DNA of 64,000 bases from NCBI RefSeq assembly GCF_038396675.1, contig NC_088926.1, positions 26,319,501 to 26,383,500 of the forward strand. Direction: 5' to 3'. Shown here in pieces: positions 1 through 57,386 of this stretch; position 1 is the first letter of the stretch, and every line of letters starts with the position of its first letter. A program made the translations under genes and the position numbers. Below the pieces are notes generated by a model. That model ran no database searches and was not told where the DNA came from. It saw nothing but the letters and a program-made list of their open reading frames with translations. Source of the DNA: Hydra vulgaris. Its lineage: Eukaryota; Cnidaria; Hydrozoa; Anthoathecata; Hydridae.

Positions 1-2104
1 ACTCGTTTTGCTTATCTTCATAGCATACGGCTTCTACAGAAAAAAAAGAAAAAAAAGAATAATGAAACAAAAGATTGTTTCTAAACCCCAAACGTTGTAG
101 CGGCACTCCTTTACAGCAGCTAGCTATAAGATAGTTGGTGTACTGAAGCCCCGCAGCTGTTATAATTTTATTTTGTTACTATTCATTAAACTCATTATTC
201 CTTTTTTCTATTTTCGACACAATTCATTCAACTCCTTTGCGACATTTTTTATTCTGTTATTCGACAATCAATAATGCGATAATTTGCGACACTATTCTTT
301 TTTTACATTTTCGACAATAAAATTTGCGGCAATAAAAATTTGCAACTATCAAAATTTTGCGGCACTTCCTTCACACCACTTTTTAATATCAAGAAAATTT
401 TTCACATAAAATTAAAATTAATAGTAAATTAGTAAACTAATAATAAATTAGTAATTAATTAGTAATTAAACAGTTAAACTTTTTAGAAAATTAAAGTTTT
501 TGAATTATTTTATATCATAAAATTATTCAAAAATTTTTTTTTAATTGAATCTTTATATCAATAAAATTTTGTTTTAAATTTAATTATTGCTTTATTCGCC
601 GACTAACGGTTTTTTTAACATCTACAAGAGCAAGGAATTAAAACAGTCCTTTATGTGTGGTCAAAATATTTTTATGATCAAAAAATTTAATTTTCTAAAA
701 AGTTTTACTTTTGATACTAATTTATTATTATTAGTTTTTCCTACCTTAACATTCGATCTTTCTTTTAAATCTATTATTATCATATTTTTAAGCGATTATG
801 TCAATGCTGATAAAAACCAGCTTTTTTTAAAACGCAATGTGACGAATTAGTTTACTCTAATTTAAACGCTGTTGTGAAAAGTTTATATATTTACGGGCCT
901 TCGAATATATTATAAAACCCCTCAAAATTAGACCTTTTTAGAAAAATCCCGCATGTGTTTTGTGGAGCCAGCATGGCACTGTACTAACTTGATGGTAGTC
1001 GAATTTTACTATGGTCGAACAACTATATTCTCAGCTCAAAAGTTTTTGTAAGGTCAAAAGTTACTATTAGCTGTATACCATTAGTAATATCAGGTATCAG
1101 AAAAACTTAATGATTGAAGAAGAAGAGAATGCAAATCTTCCAGTTTTAATGTTGCATAGCTTACTTCTAAGTGTGTGTGTCTCTGCAAATAAAAGTTCAA
1201 CATCACGTTTTATTTCGTTTATTACGAATATTAATATACTCAACATAAACATTACTGTTTTGTTACGGCTATCAAAAAGCCTTTAAAAACAAAATCGCAA
1301 AGTATTACCGAATTCGCGAAATTTAGGTATTTGCCGTTAAAAGAAATGACCTGATGTCGGATTTTCTATCTGACAGTCTAAACAATTTTATAGAACAATG
1401 ATTGATTACAATATCGATACTTTTTAGGTTAAAGATTATTAGAAAATTTGTGCTTAATAATTTTAGCCACTACTTTTTAAAATATTCTTCTTTTAGTTTT
1501 AAGGCAATTTTCGTCAACCCTCATACTGCCGTCAATAAAATATTTTTTTATTTGGGACAACTTTTGCTAGGTATTATTTAGTTCAACCAACAATTTTTGA
1601 AAAAAGCTTTTTTTAAAAAATGAAATATGTAGAGAGTTAGTCGAACTACTATAAAAACTTGGACTAGCCTTAAACCACTTGAGTACTATAACGCCAATAT
1701 GACATTACATTTTAGAGCGAAACAAAATAAATATTTTTTGTGGTTAGTCACGAGCACTTAGGTTATATTACAATGCACCGCGAGAAATTTTCTTTTAAAT
1801 TTTAGTTACGCTTCTTTAAATTAAATTAAAAAGTGCACTAATTAGTTATAAATACGCATATAAACTTGTTCACAGATGCAAACTTAGCTATTTGGCTGCT
1901 GTCCTCTAAAATAAATATTACTAAATAAAGCTTGTACCGCAAGCAAAAAACGAATATTATGAACACTTAAAAATAAAAGTTGATATATTGAAGTTTAGAA
2001 TATCGTATGTCTTTAAAACCATTCATTTTATATTGTATGCCTGACTTTTATATCGTTCATTAATAAACTAAATAAAACCAATACAAAACCGTTATGATAT
2101 TCTA
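1..2104. other. 3' flank of nAChR gene 1, no gene recognised
   Basis: AT-rich sequence without a convincing coding region. An 87-codon open frame at 587-850 on the plus strand has no family signature. On the opposite strand at about 590-690 the peptide TTHKGLF resembles a Ty3/gypsy RT motif, but it is too short to call. No clear polyadenylation signal was fixed close to the stop. Confidence 0.5.
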
Positions 2105-2167
2105 AGAATAATTTCACTATTTTAAAGGTTAGTCTTCGGTGGAAACGCGAAGAATAATTTCACTATT

Positions 2168-2196
<29 letters not shown>
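2105..2196. repeat. 46-bp tandem duplication across the gene 1 stop codon
   Basis: Two adjacent 46-bp units (2105-2150 and 2151-2196) differ at only a few bases. The second contains the last codons and stop of gene 1. The first is a downstream copy, so the 3' UTR carries an echo of the coding end. Confidence 0.9.
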
Positions 2197-46715
<44,519 letters not shown>

Positions 46716-47362
46716 TGTTTTCTTTTTTTTTATCGTATGACAACGAATATTTGAATAATGACCTAATAAAATACGATAAAGTAATAACAGTAGTAATAAT
46801 GATTTTATAATGGAATTATAATTATAATTTGGAAAAAAAATTTATTATCACATACCTATGAAGTTATTATCGCATACCTATTTGTTTGAATAAAAAACAG
46901 GATTCAATCTCAAACAGGATTCAATTTCGAGGTTTATTTTATGTTTATCAAAAGATGACAGTTTAGATAACGAATTTGCTAAAATATTAAAATTCAAACA
47001 ATTAGCTGTTTTTGTAAAGACCAACCAGTTAATAGACTATTTTCTTTATTCATAGATTGTTATTAAAAATTATTTCTTTTTAATTTTTTATTTGATTGAA
47101 TGAAGTTCAGTGGATTTGAAAAGGCCATTTGTAAGGCTATTGTTTAGTTATAAAGCTTGTAAAACAAAACGTTTCTTAGATAATTTTTTATATTATTATT
47201 GAACGAAGTAATGCCAATACTAAGTTATATATTTAAACTCGTTTTTTACATATTTTTAAATATAATATTAACGTTATATTTGGTTATATAGCATTATAAA
47301 AGCTGTATAAATAAATTTTGAAAGTTTAATTGACCTATCAGGCCGATTAAACTTTTTGTATT
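46716..47362 (-). other. 5' flank of nAChR gene 1
   Basis: Region upstream of the gene 1 ATG. It must contain the 5' UTR and core promoter if exon 1 is correctly identified. It is strongly AT-rich, so TATA-like words are uninformative. I cannot place a start site or a spliced-leader acceptor. Confidence 0.35.
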
Positions 47363-48115
47363 GCAACTACTCGGTGTAGTTAAGGGGATTTTCAAACTAT
47401 TCGAATTCTTTTATTTGGAATTAGCATGGTTTTATCAGCTTATTATGTCCAAATAAGAACTTTAAACGGTATAATTTTTTTTGCTTCAGGTTTTTTTTAA
47501 TATTTAAAGAAACTTTTTTTTTATATATAATTTTCAAAACCTTTTTACTACCCGTAATAGTGAATCTAAAGAACACCATTTTGCAGTCTTTAGATCAATT
47601 CCGCTCATCGGCGTTAACATAAATTTAGTTTAAATCTTTTGAAAAAATTTCTTAATTTACTATTGATCCTAGTTCTAATTGGTCCTGACGTATGTTAAAT
47701 ATATATAGTTGTCAAAACACAATATTTCTATCAATTTTCACAAAAAAGAATTCCGTCCAAGAAAGAGCTTATAATTAAGAAAAATTGCTAATAAACAATC
47801 AGAACAGATCATATTGTTAAACTGTAATGTTCATTTCACCTAAAAAATGTATTTATTTAAAATCTTATTAAAATTTGGACGAGCGATTGTGATTTTAAGA
47901 AGACTTTAAAAAAAAAAAAAAAAAGAATCTTTGGTCTGGGTTTTTTTGCTATAAACATTTATATTTTATGATACCGCAAAATTTATCATTTTAATTTTTT
48001 TCGTCTTTTCATAATTCACAGACCTGATCGTTTAACGGAAATATATCGTAGTCAACATAATATCATACAGACGCTAAAATATTTTAAAATTGCCTTAACT
48101 ACACCGAGTAGTTGC
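47363..48115. mobile_element. 753-bp segment bounded by perfect 23-bp inverted repeats
   Basis: The left repeat (47363-47385) begins GCAACTACTCGGTGTAGTTA and the right repeat (48093-48115) is its exact complement. The interior has no coding signal. Likely a non-autonomous DNA element; no target-site duplication was identified. Confidence 0.6.
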
Positions 48116-48129
48116 TGTTGCAAAAAACG

Positions 48130-49040
48130 AATGAAGTTAAAGGCCATGTGCGGCAGTGCTTTCCTGATGAGTTTTATCTTGGCACCCAGCAGACTAAGTC
48201 ACGCGGAATGCAATCAAAGTCAGAGTCAAGTGTTTGAGGCAACAACAAGGCGTTGGTTTCAACACTTTTGTAAAACAATTTAAAGTTGCAAAAATGATCC
48301 AGAGTTGGCCCATTAATTCGATTGAATTTTGAGTGTTGAGAGCAGCAAATTGAAAATAACCTAATACTAACTACGCGCTTTTTAGCAAGCGAACTTGGAT
48401 GCGTTCATGGTACTACAGAATATCACTTGTACAAAATGCGTTTGAATGATACACGAACTAAACGCTAATCAGCAAGGTTATCAAGCAGGCATCTGCATGA
48501 AACTTTTATCATTGCACTGCATATTTGATTGGCTTTAAAACGTCGCGAGCGGATGCGAGAAGTGAATACACTACTTAAAGCACACCAGGAAGCGCTAGTG
48601 GTAGACTTGGAACAAACGCAATAATAATGTTTTTGGTTTGATTTGCAGAACACATCAAAACGTGTACGGAACTGTGTATTGAGAACTACTTCCGCAAAAA
48701 TAAAATAATCACGACGCAGTTTACTGTGCTCAACTCAAATAACCTCAAGCAAAACGTTTATAAAAATTTCTCGACAAAGGTTACTTTCTCGACGCATTTT
48801 AAATTGTGTGTATATGATCTTGGTTAAAAAATGTTGCCACATACGCCCTACTTGCCCGACTAAAAGCTAACATAGTATTTGTTCCGAATAACAAACAACT
48901 TATGCAATGAAAGATTAAACAAATATGAGGCACTCTAACAACACCTAAATACTTCTTCAATTTAAAGTCTAAAGTGCTACACAAACGGCATTTTTAGTTG
49001 AGCGATAGCAAGATGTTATAGACAATTACAATCCACTTAT
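48130..49040 (+). pseudogene. mariner-like transposase remnant, internally deleted
   Basis: Plus-strand pieces: an N-terminal HTH region with FEATTRRWFQHFCK, then GTTEYHLYKMRLNDTRTKR, ERMREVNTLLKAHQEALVVD, and a C-terminal region LPHTPYLPD followed by YLFRITNNLCNERLNKYE and [14 protein letters not shown]. These follow mariner order, but the sequence between about 48620 and 48820 is too short to hold the complete catalytic core. Several stops and shifts. Confidence 0.65.
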
Positions 49041-49165
49041 TTGTTTAGATTAGTTATGGAATTATAGATAAACAAAAAAGTTTTTTTAAAAAGTCTACAT
49101 TTAATTATAAAATAATAAATACATAAATTGAAAAACATAATTGTATTAGATAATACAATTATAAT

Positions 49166-49376
<211 letters not shown>

Positions 49377-50237
49377 AATATTTAGTTCAAGTCTTGTAAA
49401 CGAATGTAAAGTGTTTAAATTTACGTTGAATTAGACTAATAAGCATGTATATGTTTGTTAGGATAGATCTCAACATCTTATATACGTTTAATTAGACTAA
49501 ATTTAAACAATTTATATACGTTTATCAGACTAAATCTGAACGCTTCATATACGTATAATATACGCTTTATATACCTTTAATAATCCTTTAATAGACGTCG
49601 AAAATATGTTGGAATCTCGACGTTTTATGGAGGTTTGTTGTGAAAATTAATCTGGCTTTCATTTTTAAATGGATAATCGACCAAACCTAAACAGTTTATC
49701 TAAACGTTGTTTCGACGATTAACAAACGTTTGTGTGTTTGCTGAGTTCTTTGGAGTCTAATATTGTTATATCAATAGCAAACAGTTAAAAACTTACAAGA
49801 GCGTGACAACCTACAACCACTTGTAGTAATTCTAATTAAGTATATAAAAAATATGGAGGACTTAAAACGACGCACCCGCGACTCAGTTGATTTCATTTTA
49901 TAGCTAAAAAGACATTTTTCATTGGCAAAGTGGTTAATTTAGACTCAACGACGTTTTTAAAATTCACTTCCTTACAAAAACTGAAAGCAAAATGACTGAT
50001 AAATAAATAATAAATGAGTTTTTGGTGCGCCGTTTTAAAACATGGAAGTTTAAAAGCTCATTGATCAACAATAAATGATTTTCTAAATGTTAACAAATCA
50101 ATAGACTCAAATATTTTAAAAATTATTGATGTTTTTGAATATATTAAACAATTGACTAAGGTTGAAAATTTTCGGAAAATTTTTGGAAATTTTCAAAACT
50201 TTTTTATTGCAATAAACTTTAAAATAGTTATTATATA

Positions 50238-53137
50238 CCGTAAAAAAACCCTAATTCCGGATGTAACCTAATTCCGGATGGTTTTAGTAAAAAGTTTCAT
50301 AACTCCCTTAATATAATGAATTTATGAATAATTTTTTTTTAATTAATAGACGTCTTTACCAGACAAATCGAAAAATATAAAAAAAAAATTATATAAACTA
50401 ATGCAATCATGAAAGATTTCAATTTGAAATCTCTCATAACTAAAAAGACAAAAAATAGGAAAAAAATAACTTTGACTTGCAACAAAAAGATTAAAAAAGT
50501 AAAAACACTCTTTTGTGCAGAATTTTATGCTGATTATTTTAGCCAATTTTATTTAATTACCTTTTGAAATATTTGAAAAAAATGAAAAACAAGTTTGCTA
50601 TCAGCCAAAAAAAAAAGACACCATATTCCGGATAGAGGTAATTATTATTTTATGTACCTAAAAAAAATAATTATAATAACAAATTAGCCAGCAGCAATAA
50701 ATAAATACACTTTTGAGTCCCGGATACAGTTAATTACAATTGGCTATTTTATTTTTTATCACTTTCATGCTCATAATATAATATATTATGTTCATGAAAG
50801 TAATAAAAAATAAAATAGCCACCAGGGAAAAAGTAATTGACACTAATCCAGATTCAGCTATTTTTTTTAGCATCCATAAAGTTAACGCATTTGTGTTAAT
50901 TGTATTACTGTATTAAAGAATATGGATAATTTTAAACAAAAAGAAGAGCGAGAGAGTCGAATCCAGCTAGCTATTCAAGCTATTACTGAAAAAAAAATGT
51001 CATACGTACAAGCTGCTAAGTGTTATAATGTGGCAAAATCTACACTTTTTGACAGAACAAAAGGATCATCTAATAATCGAGGAGCACCAAGAAAGATGAG
51101 CAACATCACTGAAGCTATTATTGTTGATTTATTAAAATTTATGAGTGATATAGGCTTTGGCTTGAATAGAAAAGACGTCTTTATTGTTGTTGAAAACTAT
51201 TTAAAAGAATCAAACCAACGCAGTCTATTCAAAGACGGCAAACCGACTAGAAAATGGTACTCCGGTTTCATAAATAAATATCGTAAAGAAATTTGCCCAA
51301 GAAAAGTAAGCGGTATGCAAACTATTAGAGCTGTGGCCACACAACCAGCTATAATTGATAATTGGTTTGAGTAATTAGTAGTAGCATATAATGAACATAA
51401 TTTAGGCGATAAGCCGTTTCAAATATTTAACTGTGATGAGTCTGGTTTGCAATTTGATCAAGCCAAAGTCAAAATTATTTGTAGAAAAGGAACAAAATAC
51501 CCTAAAAAGCTAGCACCATCGAATGAAAAGCAAATGACGACAATCTTGACTTGTTGTGACGCATTCGGTAATTATTTACCTCATCAAATAATTTATAAAG
51601 GCAAACATGTTATGAAAGACTGGTGCAAAGGCGGTGCCCAGAATGTTTATTATAACAGTAGTAGTTCAGGCTGGATGGAATCCGAACATTTTTTGTCGTG
51701 GTTTAAAATAGTTATTTTGCCTCACGCAAACAAACTTTCAGGATTTAAAGTTCTAATACTTGATGGCCATGCTTTATATATGAGCGTAGAGTTGAAAAAA
51801 AAAGCTTTAGAAAATTCTATTTTACTTTGGCGTTTGCCGGCTCATACCAGCCATTTTTTACAGCCACTAGATGTTGGCGTTTATAAAACAGTAAAAGGCG
51901 TATGGAAGAGAATTGTTGAAAGTTATTTGACTAAAAATCACTTTCAAAGCCTGACTAATCGATATTTTCCGGCCATGTTTAAGGATCTCGTCCAAAATGG
52001 TGGGTTTAAACCTGAAAATGCACGGAGTGGTTTCAAAAATACTGGTATATTTCCACTCGATCGTTCGCAAATTTCTTCTAAAAAAACTTCCATTGGTGCT
52101 GTGTTTCAAGCTGTTGAAAACAACAATATTGAAAGTTTATTTGATTCTTCAACAGTATCTAGTCCTTTAGTTATTTGAAGTGCTACCAATACACCTAACA
52201 CACCGTCAAGAATGTCAAATCGTGAATTTTTGCTTAAAAGCTTTGCTACTTTGAATAATGCTGTTCAACAAGTGGGCAAAGATATAAACAAATCAGTGTT
52301 AAATATGCTTTGAGATTAATTGACACTAACTCTAAATAAAAGAGTTCAAAAAAGTGAGAGAATAAAGCGACTAGCTAATTATAATATGACTTCGGCGGAT
52401 GCCATAGCTTACGATGAAGCTGAACAAGCATTAAAAAAACAAAAATTAGATGAACAAGCTGCAAAGAAATTTACTAGAGACCAAAAAAAGATTTCCACTG
52501 CTACTCAAAAAGCGAAAAATGCACAAAAAAGACAAGAAAAAAAAAAGTTGAGATAAAGTCAGTCGTCTAAAATACCAGGTTATAAAGGTATAAAGACAAA
52601 GAATCAATTAAGAGACCCTCATTTTCCTCAAGCTTTAAATAAAATTTTAGTATCTGATGATCTTCTATGTTATTCTTGCGAAATTAATTGGACAAATAAC
52701 TTAGATAACTAATGGCTTGCGTGTGAGCAGTGTTCAAATTGGTCATGCATTGAATGTGTCTTTGATTATCGTCCAACCATGGAATTTATTTGTAACGAAT
52801 GTGTATAAAATAATATATATTCTTTTTTTATTAAACGATTTCATTTTTTTAATGGATTAAAATAATTATTTTAATGTTTGTATTATTTGTGTATGTGTTT
52901 TTCTGTATATTATACGCATCCGGAATTAGGGACATAAACACCTAATTCCGGATAAAAACAATATTTTTTAAAAATAAAGTAAAAGATAGATTTATATTGC
53001 AAAAATAATATTTTTTATATCGTTTGATTTGTCTTCTTATGAAGTTTATTTAAAAAAATTATTTCAAAATTCTTTATATTGAGCTAGTTATGACAATTTA
53101 AGTCCTAAACCATCCGGAATTAGGGGTTTTTACTCGG
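50238..53137 (+). mobile_element. pogo-like DNA transposon, 2.9 kb
   Basis: Flanked by TA (50236-50237 and 53138-53139). Inverted ends CCGTAAAAAAACCCTAATTC and, on the right complement, CCGAGTAAAAACCCCTAATT. The word CCTAATTCCGGAT is repeated near both ends (50249 and 50266; inverted at 52918 and 53112, and direct at about 52940), probable transposase binding sites. It carries one broken transposase gene and a near-perfect 79-bp palindrome (50742-50820). Confidence 0.92.
50922..52808 (+). pseudogene. pogo-like transposase with C-terminal PHD-like finger, inactivated by stops
   Basis: A single reading frame of 629 codons keeps its phase throughout and is broken only by stops (51372, 52176, 52311, 52317, 52554 and about 52709). 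Domains in order: psq-type HTH (MSYVQAAKCYNVAKSTLFDR), CENP-B-like HTH (to about residue 130), and DDE_1 core with NCDESGLQF, ILDGHALYM and FLQPLDVGVYKTVK (DD35D). A basic coiled tail (AEQALKKQKLDEQAAKKF) follows, then a terminal Cys-rich finger with CYSC, WLACEQCSNWSCIECV and FICNECV spacing. Phase conservation with several stops suggests inactivation mainly by point mutation. Unrelated to the receptor genes. Confidence 0.9.
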
Positions 53138-53139
53138 TA

Positions 53140-54369
53140 GTTTTATAAAATTCATTTCTTTGTTTCAAAAACATGCGTTTTATCATCGTAGTTTGTGGGT
53201 ATTTTTTAAATATTTCAACAAAAAATATAAAGTAATAAAGACCCACAAGTGAAAAATTCACAACTTTCAGTCAAATTTTTACAGTCTTTTACAATACATT
53301 TTAAAAATGGCGCATTTTTTTAAATAAAGCAAAAAACGCTCAAGCTGTTATATGTTACTTTTACTTACATTGCATTTGTGAAACAAAAAAAGTAGATGTT
53401 TTCCGAGTTAGCCTGTCTTTTGAGCTTGCGTATAACATATTTCAAGCTTTCTTCTCTCAACTACGATGTAAAATATTCACAAAATAAAACTAATAAAATC
53501 TTTTAATCTTTTTTAGATTAATAAGTTTTGTTGTGTTTTAGAGATTATTTATGTAGAGTGTTTTAGAGAAACAAAGATTTTTTATCTGTAGAGATTGCAT
53601 ACAATGACAATTATAGGGGAATGATTTGCAGGGGAGGGGATCTTCTACCGCCGAAAGAAGGTGGTTTTCAAGTTTTTATAGTTGGATTATTGACGAATTT
53701 AGTCCGCTAGTCGGGTATTTGACACACTTCAGCCGGGTGAATTTTAGTTTTTAAAGGCCTTCTTTATTATTATTATTTTTAAGAAACGATACTTTTCACG
53801 GGTTCATACCCACCCCCCTAACCCCTCATTTTTTATTTATTGATTTATAAAGTTTAAAGTGCCCGAGCAAGATTGTGGTGAGTGATACTCAAGTCTTAAA
53901 AGCACTTATTTAAATATAACGGTGGAATTTATGACCTAGAAATCATTAGTTTTTGATTTTTATTGCTAACTATATTTTTATATAGTTCAAATTTAGTAAA
54001 AAAAATTTCTTCACGTTTTGCCTTTTATTTATCAAAAACATCTTCTCAATTAAGAAATCTTTAAATCAAATGTAAATATTCAACAAAAAATTTTTATATA
54101 TAGTTTTATAGTCTTCAGTAACTTATAGGCTAATTTAATAGATATTGACAAATGCCCCCCTCCCTTTAGGGACAGGGGTGCAAATTATGTTAAGCCTTAA
54201 ACAAAGCTTACTACGGCAATGAACTTTAATATGCTTAGCAAATAAAAAGATTAAACAGTTTTAGAAAATTTTGAAAACTTTGTTTCAAAGGATAGTAAAC
54301 GTTTGTGTGTTTAATGGGTAATACTAGTGTACAAACTTTACAGACACTAGTCTACATATAGCACAGATA
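53140..54369. other. Intergenic, no feature recognised
   Basis: AT-rich DNA between the pogo-like element and an inverted retrotransposon copy. No coding motif seen. Confidence 0.55.
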
Positions 54370-55556
54370 CTAGTGATTGACTTCTTGAGACAACCATTTA
54401 TTGAATGGCCAACCCAAGCAGTTGCTTCTACTTGTATTTTGGCTTTGAAGTTATTGGTTATTAGTACTCCAAGGTCTTGCTCAATTCATGCTGGAACTTG
54501 ATTGCGTCTGTTACCATCAATGTTAGCTTTAGCATTATTAGTTATCTTACATTAATTTACACTTTTCGACGTTAAAATTCACACGGCAGTTGTGCGACCA
54601 ATTTACAGCGCTTTAGACTACGTTTGCAGATTTAATCAGAGGAAAATTGATTGACATCGATAACTCATATGAAGTTGCCATCTTTAGCCCATAATTTGGT
54701 ATGGTTATAAATTCAGTCTGGTAAGTTATACATTCATGAAGAACAAAAAAAAAGTGATGTAAAAACTGGTCCTTGAGGGATGACACTTGTCACCCATTCC
54801 CACTCGGACGTTTATTATTATTACTCATTGTTGTCTATTAGTTAGTGATACCAGTGATCTAGTTTAATAGCTGGCCTCAAATACCATACGCAAGAATCTT
54901 ATGAAGTAGTAGTTACGTGACACTGTGTTGAATGCTCGATAAAAGTTATATATACCAGATGTCAACAATAAACTGCTTCACTTAAAATGTTACGAGATTC
55001 AATCAGGTTTGTAAGGCAACCTTTGTGGTGTATAAATCCATGTCAAGACTTTGATATTAGATTGTGCACAGTTTTTCATAATCATATTAATGATAGTTAT
55101 CTCCGCCACTTTGCACGGTATAGGTAGAGACACCAGCTTGTAGTTATAAATCTTGACTTTGTTTTCTTTTTTGTGGATAAGTGTGAAATTTGATTTGCGT
55201 TAGGATTTTAACACTCTTTAAGAAGTCGTTAAACCTTTTCAAATATAGATTACAAATTTAGTTTTTTTTTTATTTTGCTATATAAAATTGTGATTAAATC
55301 TAAAAAAAATAAAAAAAAATTTTTTTTTTTAAAATTTGCTTCCCACCAACCAAAAAAAAGAGATAAATTATTTAAAAACTATAATTCTTTGGTAATATAA
55401 ATAAAGCAAAGTTAGTTGCTAGGCGAATCGCGAAGAAAATTTATTTTATGCCTTATCAATAAAACAAATTTTTTCACTTTTTTGTAATTAAATCAAATTA
55501 AGTGTTATGTCTTCTGGCGGCCCTATTATAATGGCGCCCTAATACATACCCCTAGT
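54370..55556 (-). mobile_element. Decayed non-LTR retrotransposon (RT), copy 2
   Basis: The inverted counterpart of 15300-16480; matching words are spread over the full length, for example around NWSHNCRVNFNVEKCKLM on the minus strand. Same decayed state as copy 1. Confidence 0.75.
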
Positions 55557-55660
55557 CTAACTTTTCGTGTGATTCTTTTTCTTCAAACCGCATTTTAAAA
55601 TATGAAAAGGTTTATAGTTAATAGAAGTCAAAGAATTACTTGATGCAAATAAATAAGTTA

Positions 55661-55856
<196 letters not shown>

Positions 55857-56630
55857 GATATGATGATGTATATGATAGATATGTCAGATGAAAATGAATA
55901 TGTTAGATAAAAGTAACATATAAATGATTATTGGCGATAAACTAAAAAGAGTGTTTGAAGCTGATGGATATGCTCCTTGCGAACCACTTGCTCGGTGTTC
56001 GGTGCTTTAAACTCAATTGTGTATAAACTCAATTTATACCATGTTTTATTGTTTGTGTTAAAACAAAAATAGAGTTGTTCACAAAAATCTTTCAAACTTA
56101 TGTCAATAAAATTAATCATAAGTATTCAAGTTTTCAGAAAACAAAAAAATAACGCGAACCTTTCCTGCGGAAAAGAAATTTACAGATATTGTCAACAAAA
56201 ACAAAATTATATTAGAGCAGTTTAAGAATGGATTGAAACGATTATTATTGTTCATGAATCTCAATTTATCCGATTTTAAATGTTGCTTTTAAAGTAAGCT
56301 TAATCAAATAAAACAGTTTTATTACTATCAATGAAACTCAAGTGGTGATGTTAAATTTCACCTTGTGATTATGTTAATTTTAAAATTTTATTTATCTTAT
56401 TTAAGAATTCTTTTATATATATTTCTTAAACATTTTAACAATTGTATGCATTTCAACTTGTTAATTATTTTTTATTTTGTATTTCTTTAATCTTTTAGCT
56501 ATTTCTTATTTATTTTCTAATTTTTTTTTATATATATTTATTCATATTTTAAGTTTGTGTTAAATTTTTATAGAGCGAAATGTGTATTCTGGTTCCTCCA
56601 GCCATTAACTTTGATATATGTACAAATATG
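55857..56630. other. Intergenic, no feature recognised
   Basis: A 63-codon minus-strand open frame (55928-56119) has no recognisable motif. The rest is AT-rich. Confidence 0.5.
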
Positions 56631-56634
56631 CAAT

Positions 56635-56820
56635 TGAGCAGCCGTAGCTTAGTGGTTAGCGCGCTTGTCTCAGAAGCTAGAGGTCCGTGGATCAACGCCA
56701 CCTCGGAACAAGTTTTATAATATTGGTATAGGAGGAGTAAACTTCCTTTCAAACGCTATTACGCGGTGCTCTGTGATAAGATCGGACTTTTTGAGACACC
56801 AAAAATAAAAAAATAATAGT
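56635..56820 (+). mobile_element. tRNA-derived SINE
   Basis: The head carries an A-box-like segment TAGCTTAGTGGTTAGCGC and a B-box-like GGTCCGTGGATCAACGCC at tRNA spacing. The acceptor ends do not pair, so it is not a functional tRNA. The body (CGGTGCTCTGTGATAAG) follows, and an A-rich tail with AATAA words ends near 56820. Confidence 0.75.
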
Positions 56821-57386
56821 AATAAAGTATTTACTTTGCATTCTTAAAAGGCGAAATAAACTACACACACATATCACTTGGTGTCAAACTGTGCAAAAAT
56901 TCTTATTTAAGTTTTTTAATAACATTGCACACTGCAGTATACCCTAAATTTTTCTCTATGCATTTTTTTATGGCAGCTGCTTTTGTTTTTGTTTTATCCC
57001 ATTCAGTATTATCATCCAGAGGATTTAGCTTACCATTCATATAACAACCCCAAATGGACCATAAATTATTTTTCGTAAAAAATCTTTGTGCAAGTTACAT
57101 TGGATTACGAACCATTTTGTGCAAATAGCTCCCTTGCTGTATAATTGTTACTCTTTAATTGATGTTTTGTTGCTTTAGTTATGTACAATACATCATTTGA
57201 CCTTTAAGAAATATAACATGATATTGTAGGAAAACTTATCCGTTTTCTCATGTTTTTTTAAAACTGTAAAAAATGTAAATGTACATCAAAGAGTACTACT
57301 ATTATGAAGATTTTTATATGTATATGTGCATGATTTTGCCAAAGGATTATTGTTTTTAAAAATATTAAAAGCACACAGATGTTATA

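Noticed and set aside
587-850. 87-codon plus-strand ORF, or a gypsy RT on the other strand
   Set aside because: No domain on plus; on minus only TTHKGLF resembles RT, too short and isolated.
56635-56710. Functional tRNA gene
   Set aside because: Promoter boxes are present, but the acceptor stem does not pair, the B box is altered (ATCAA for TTCGA) and a SINE body with A-rich tail follows.
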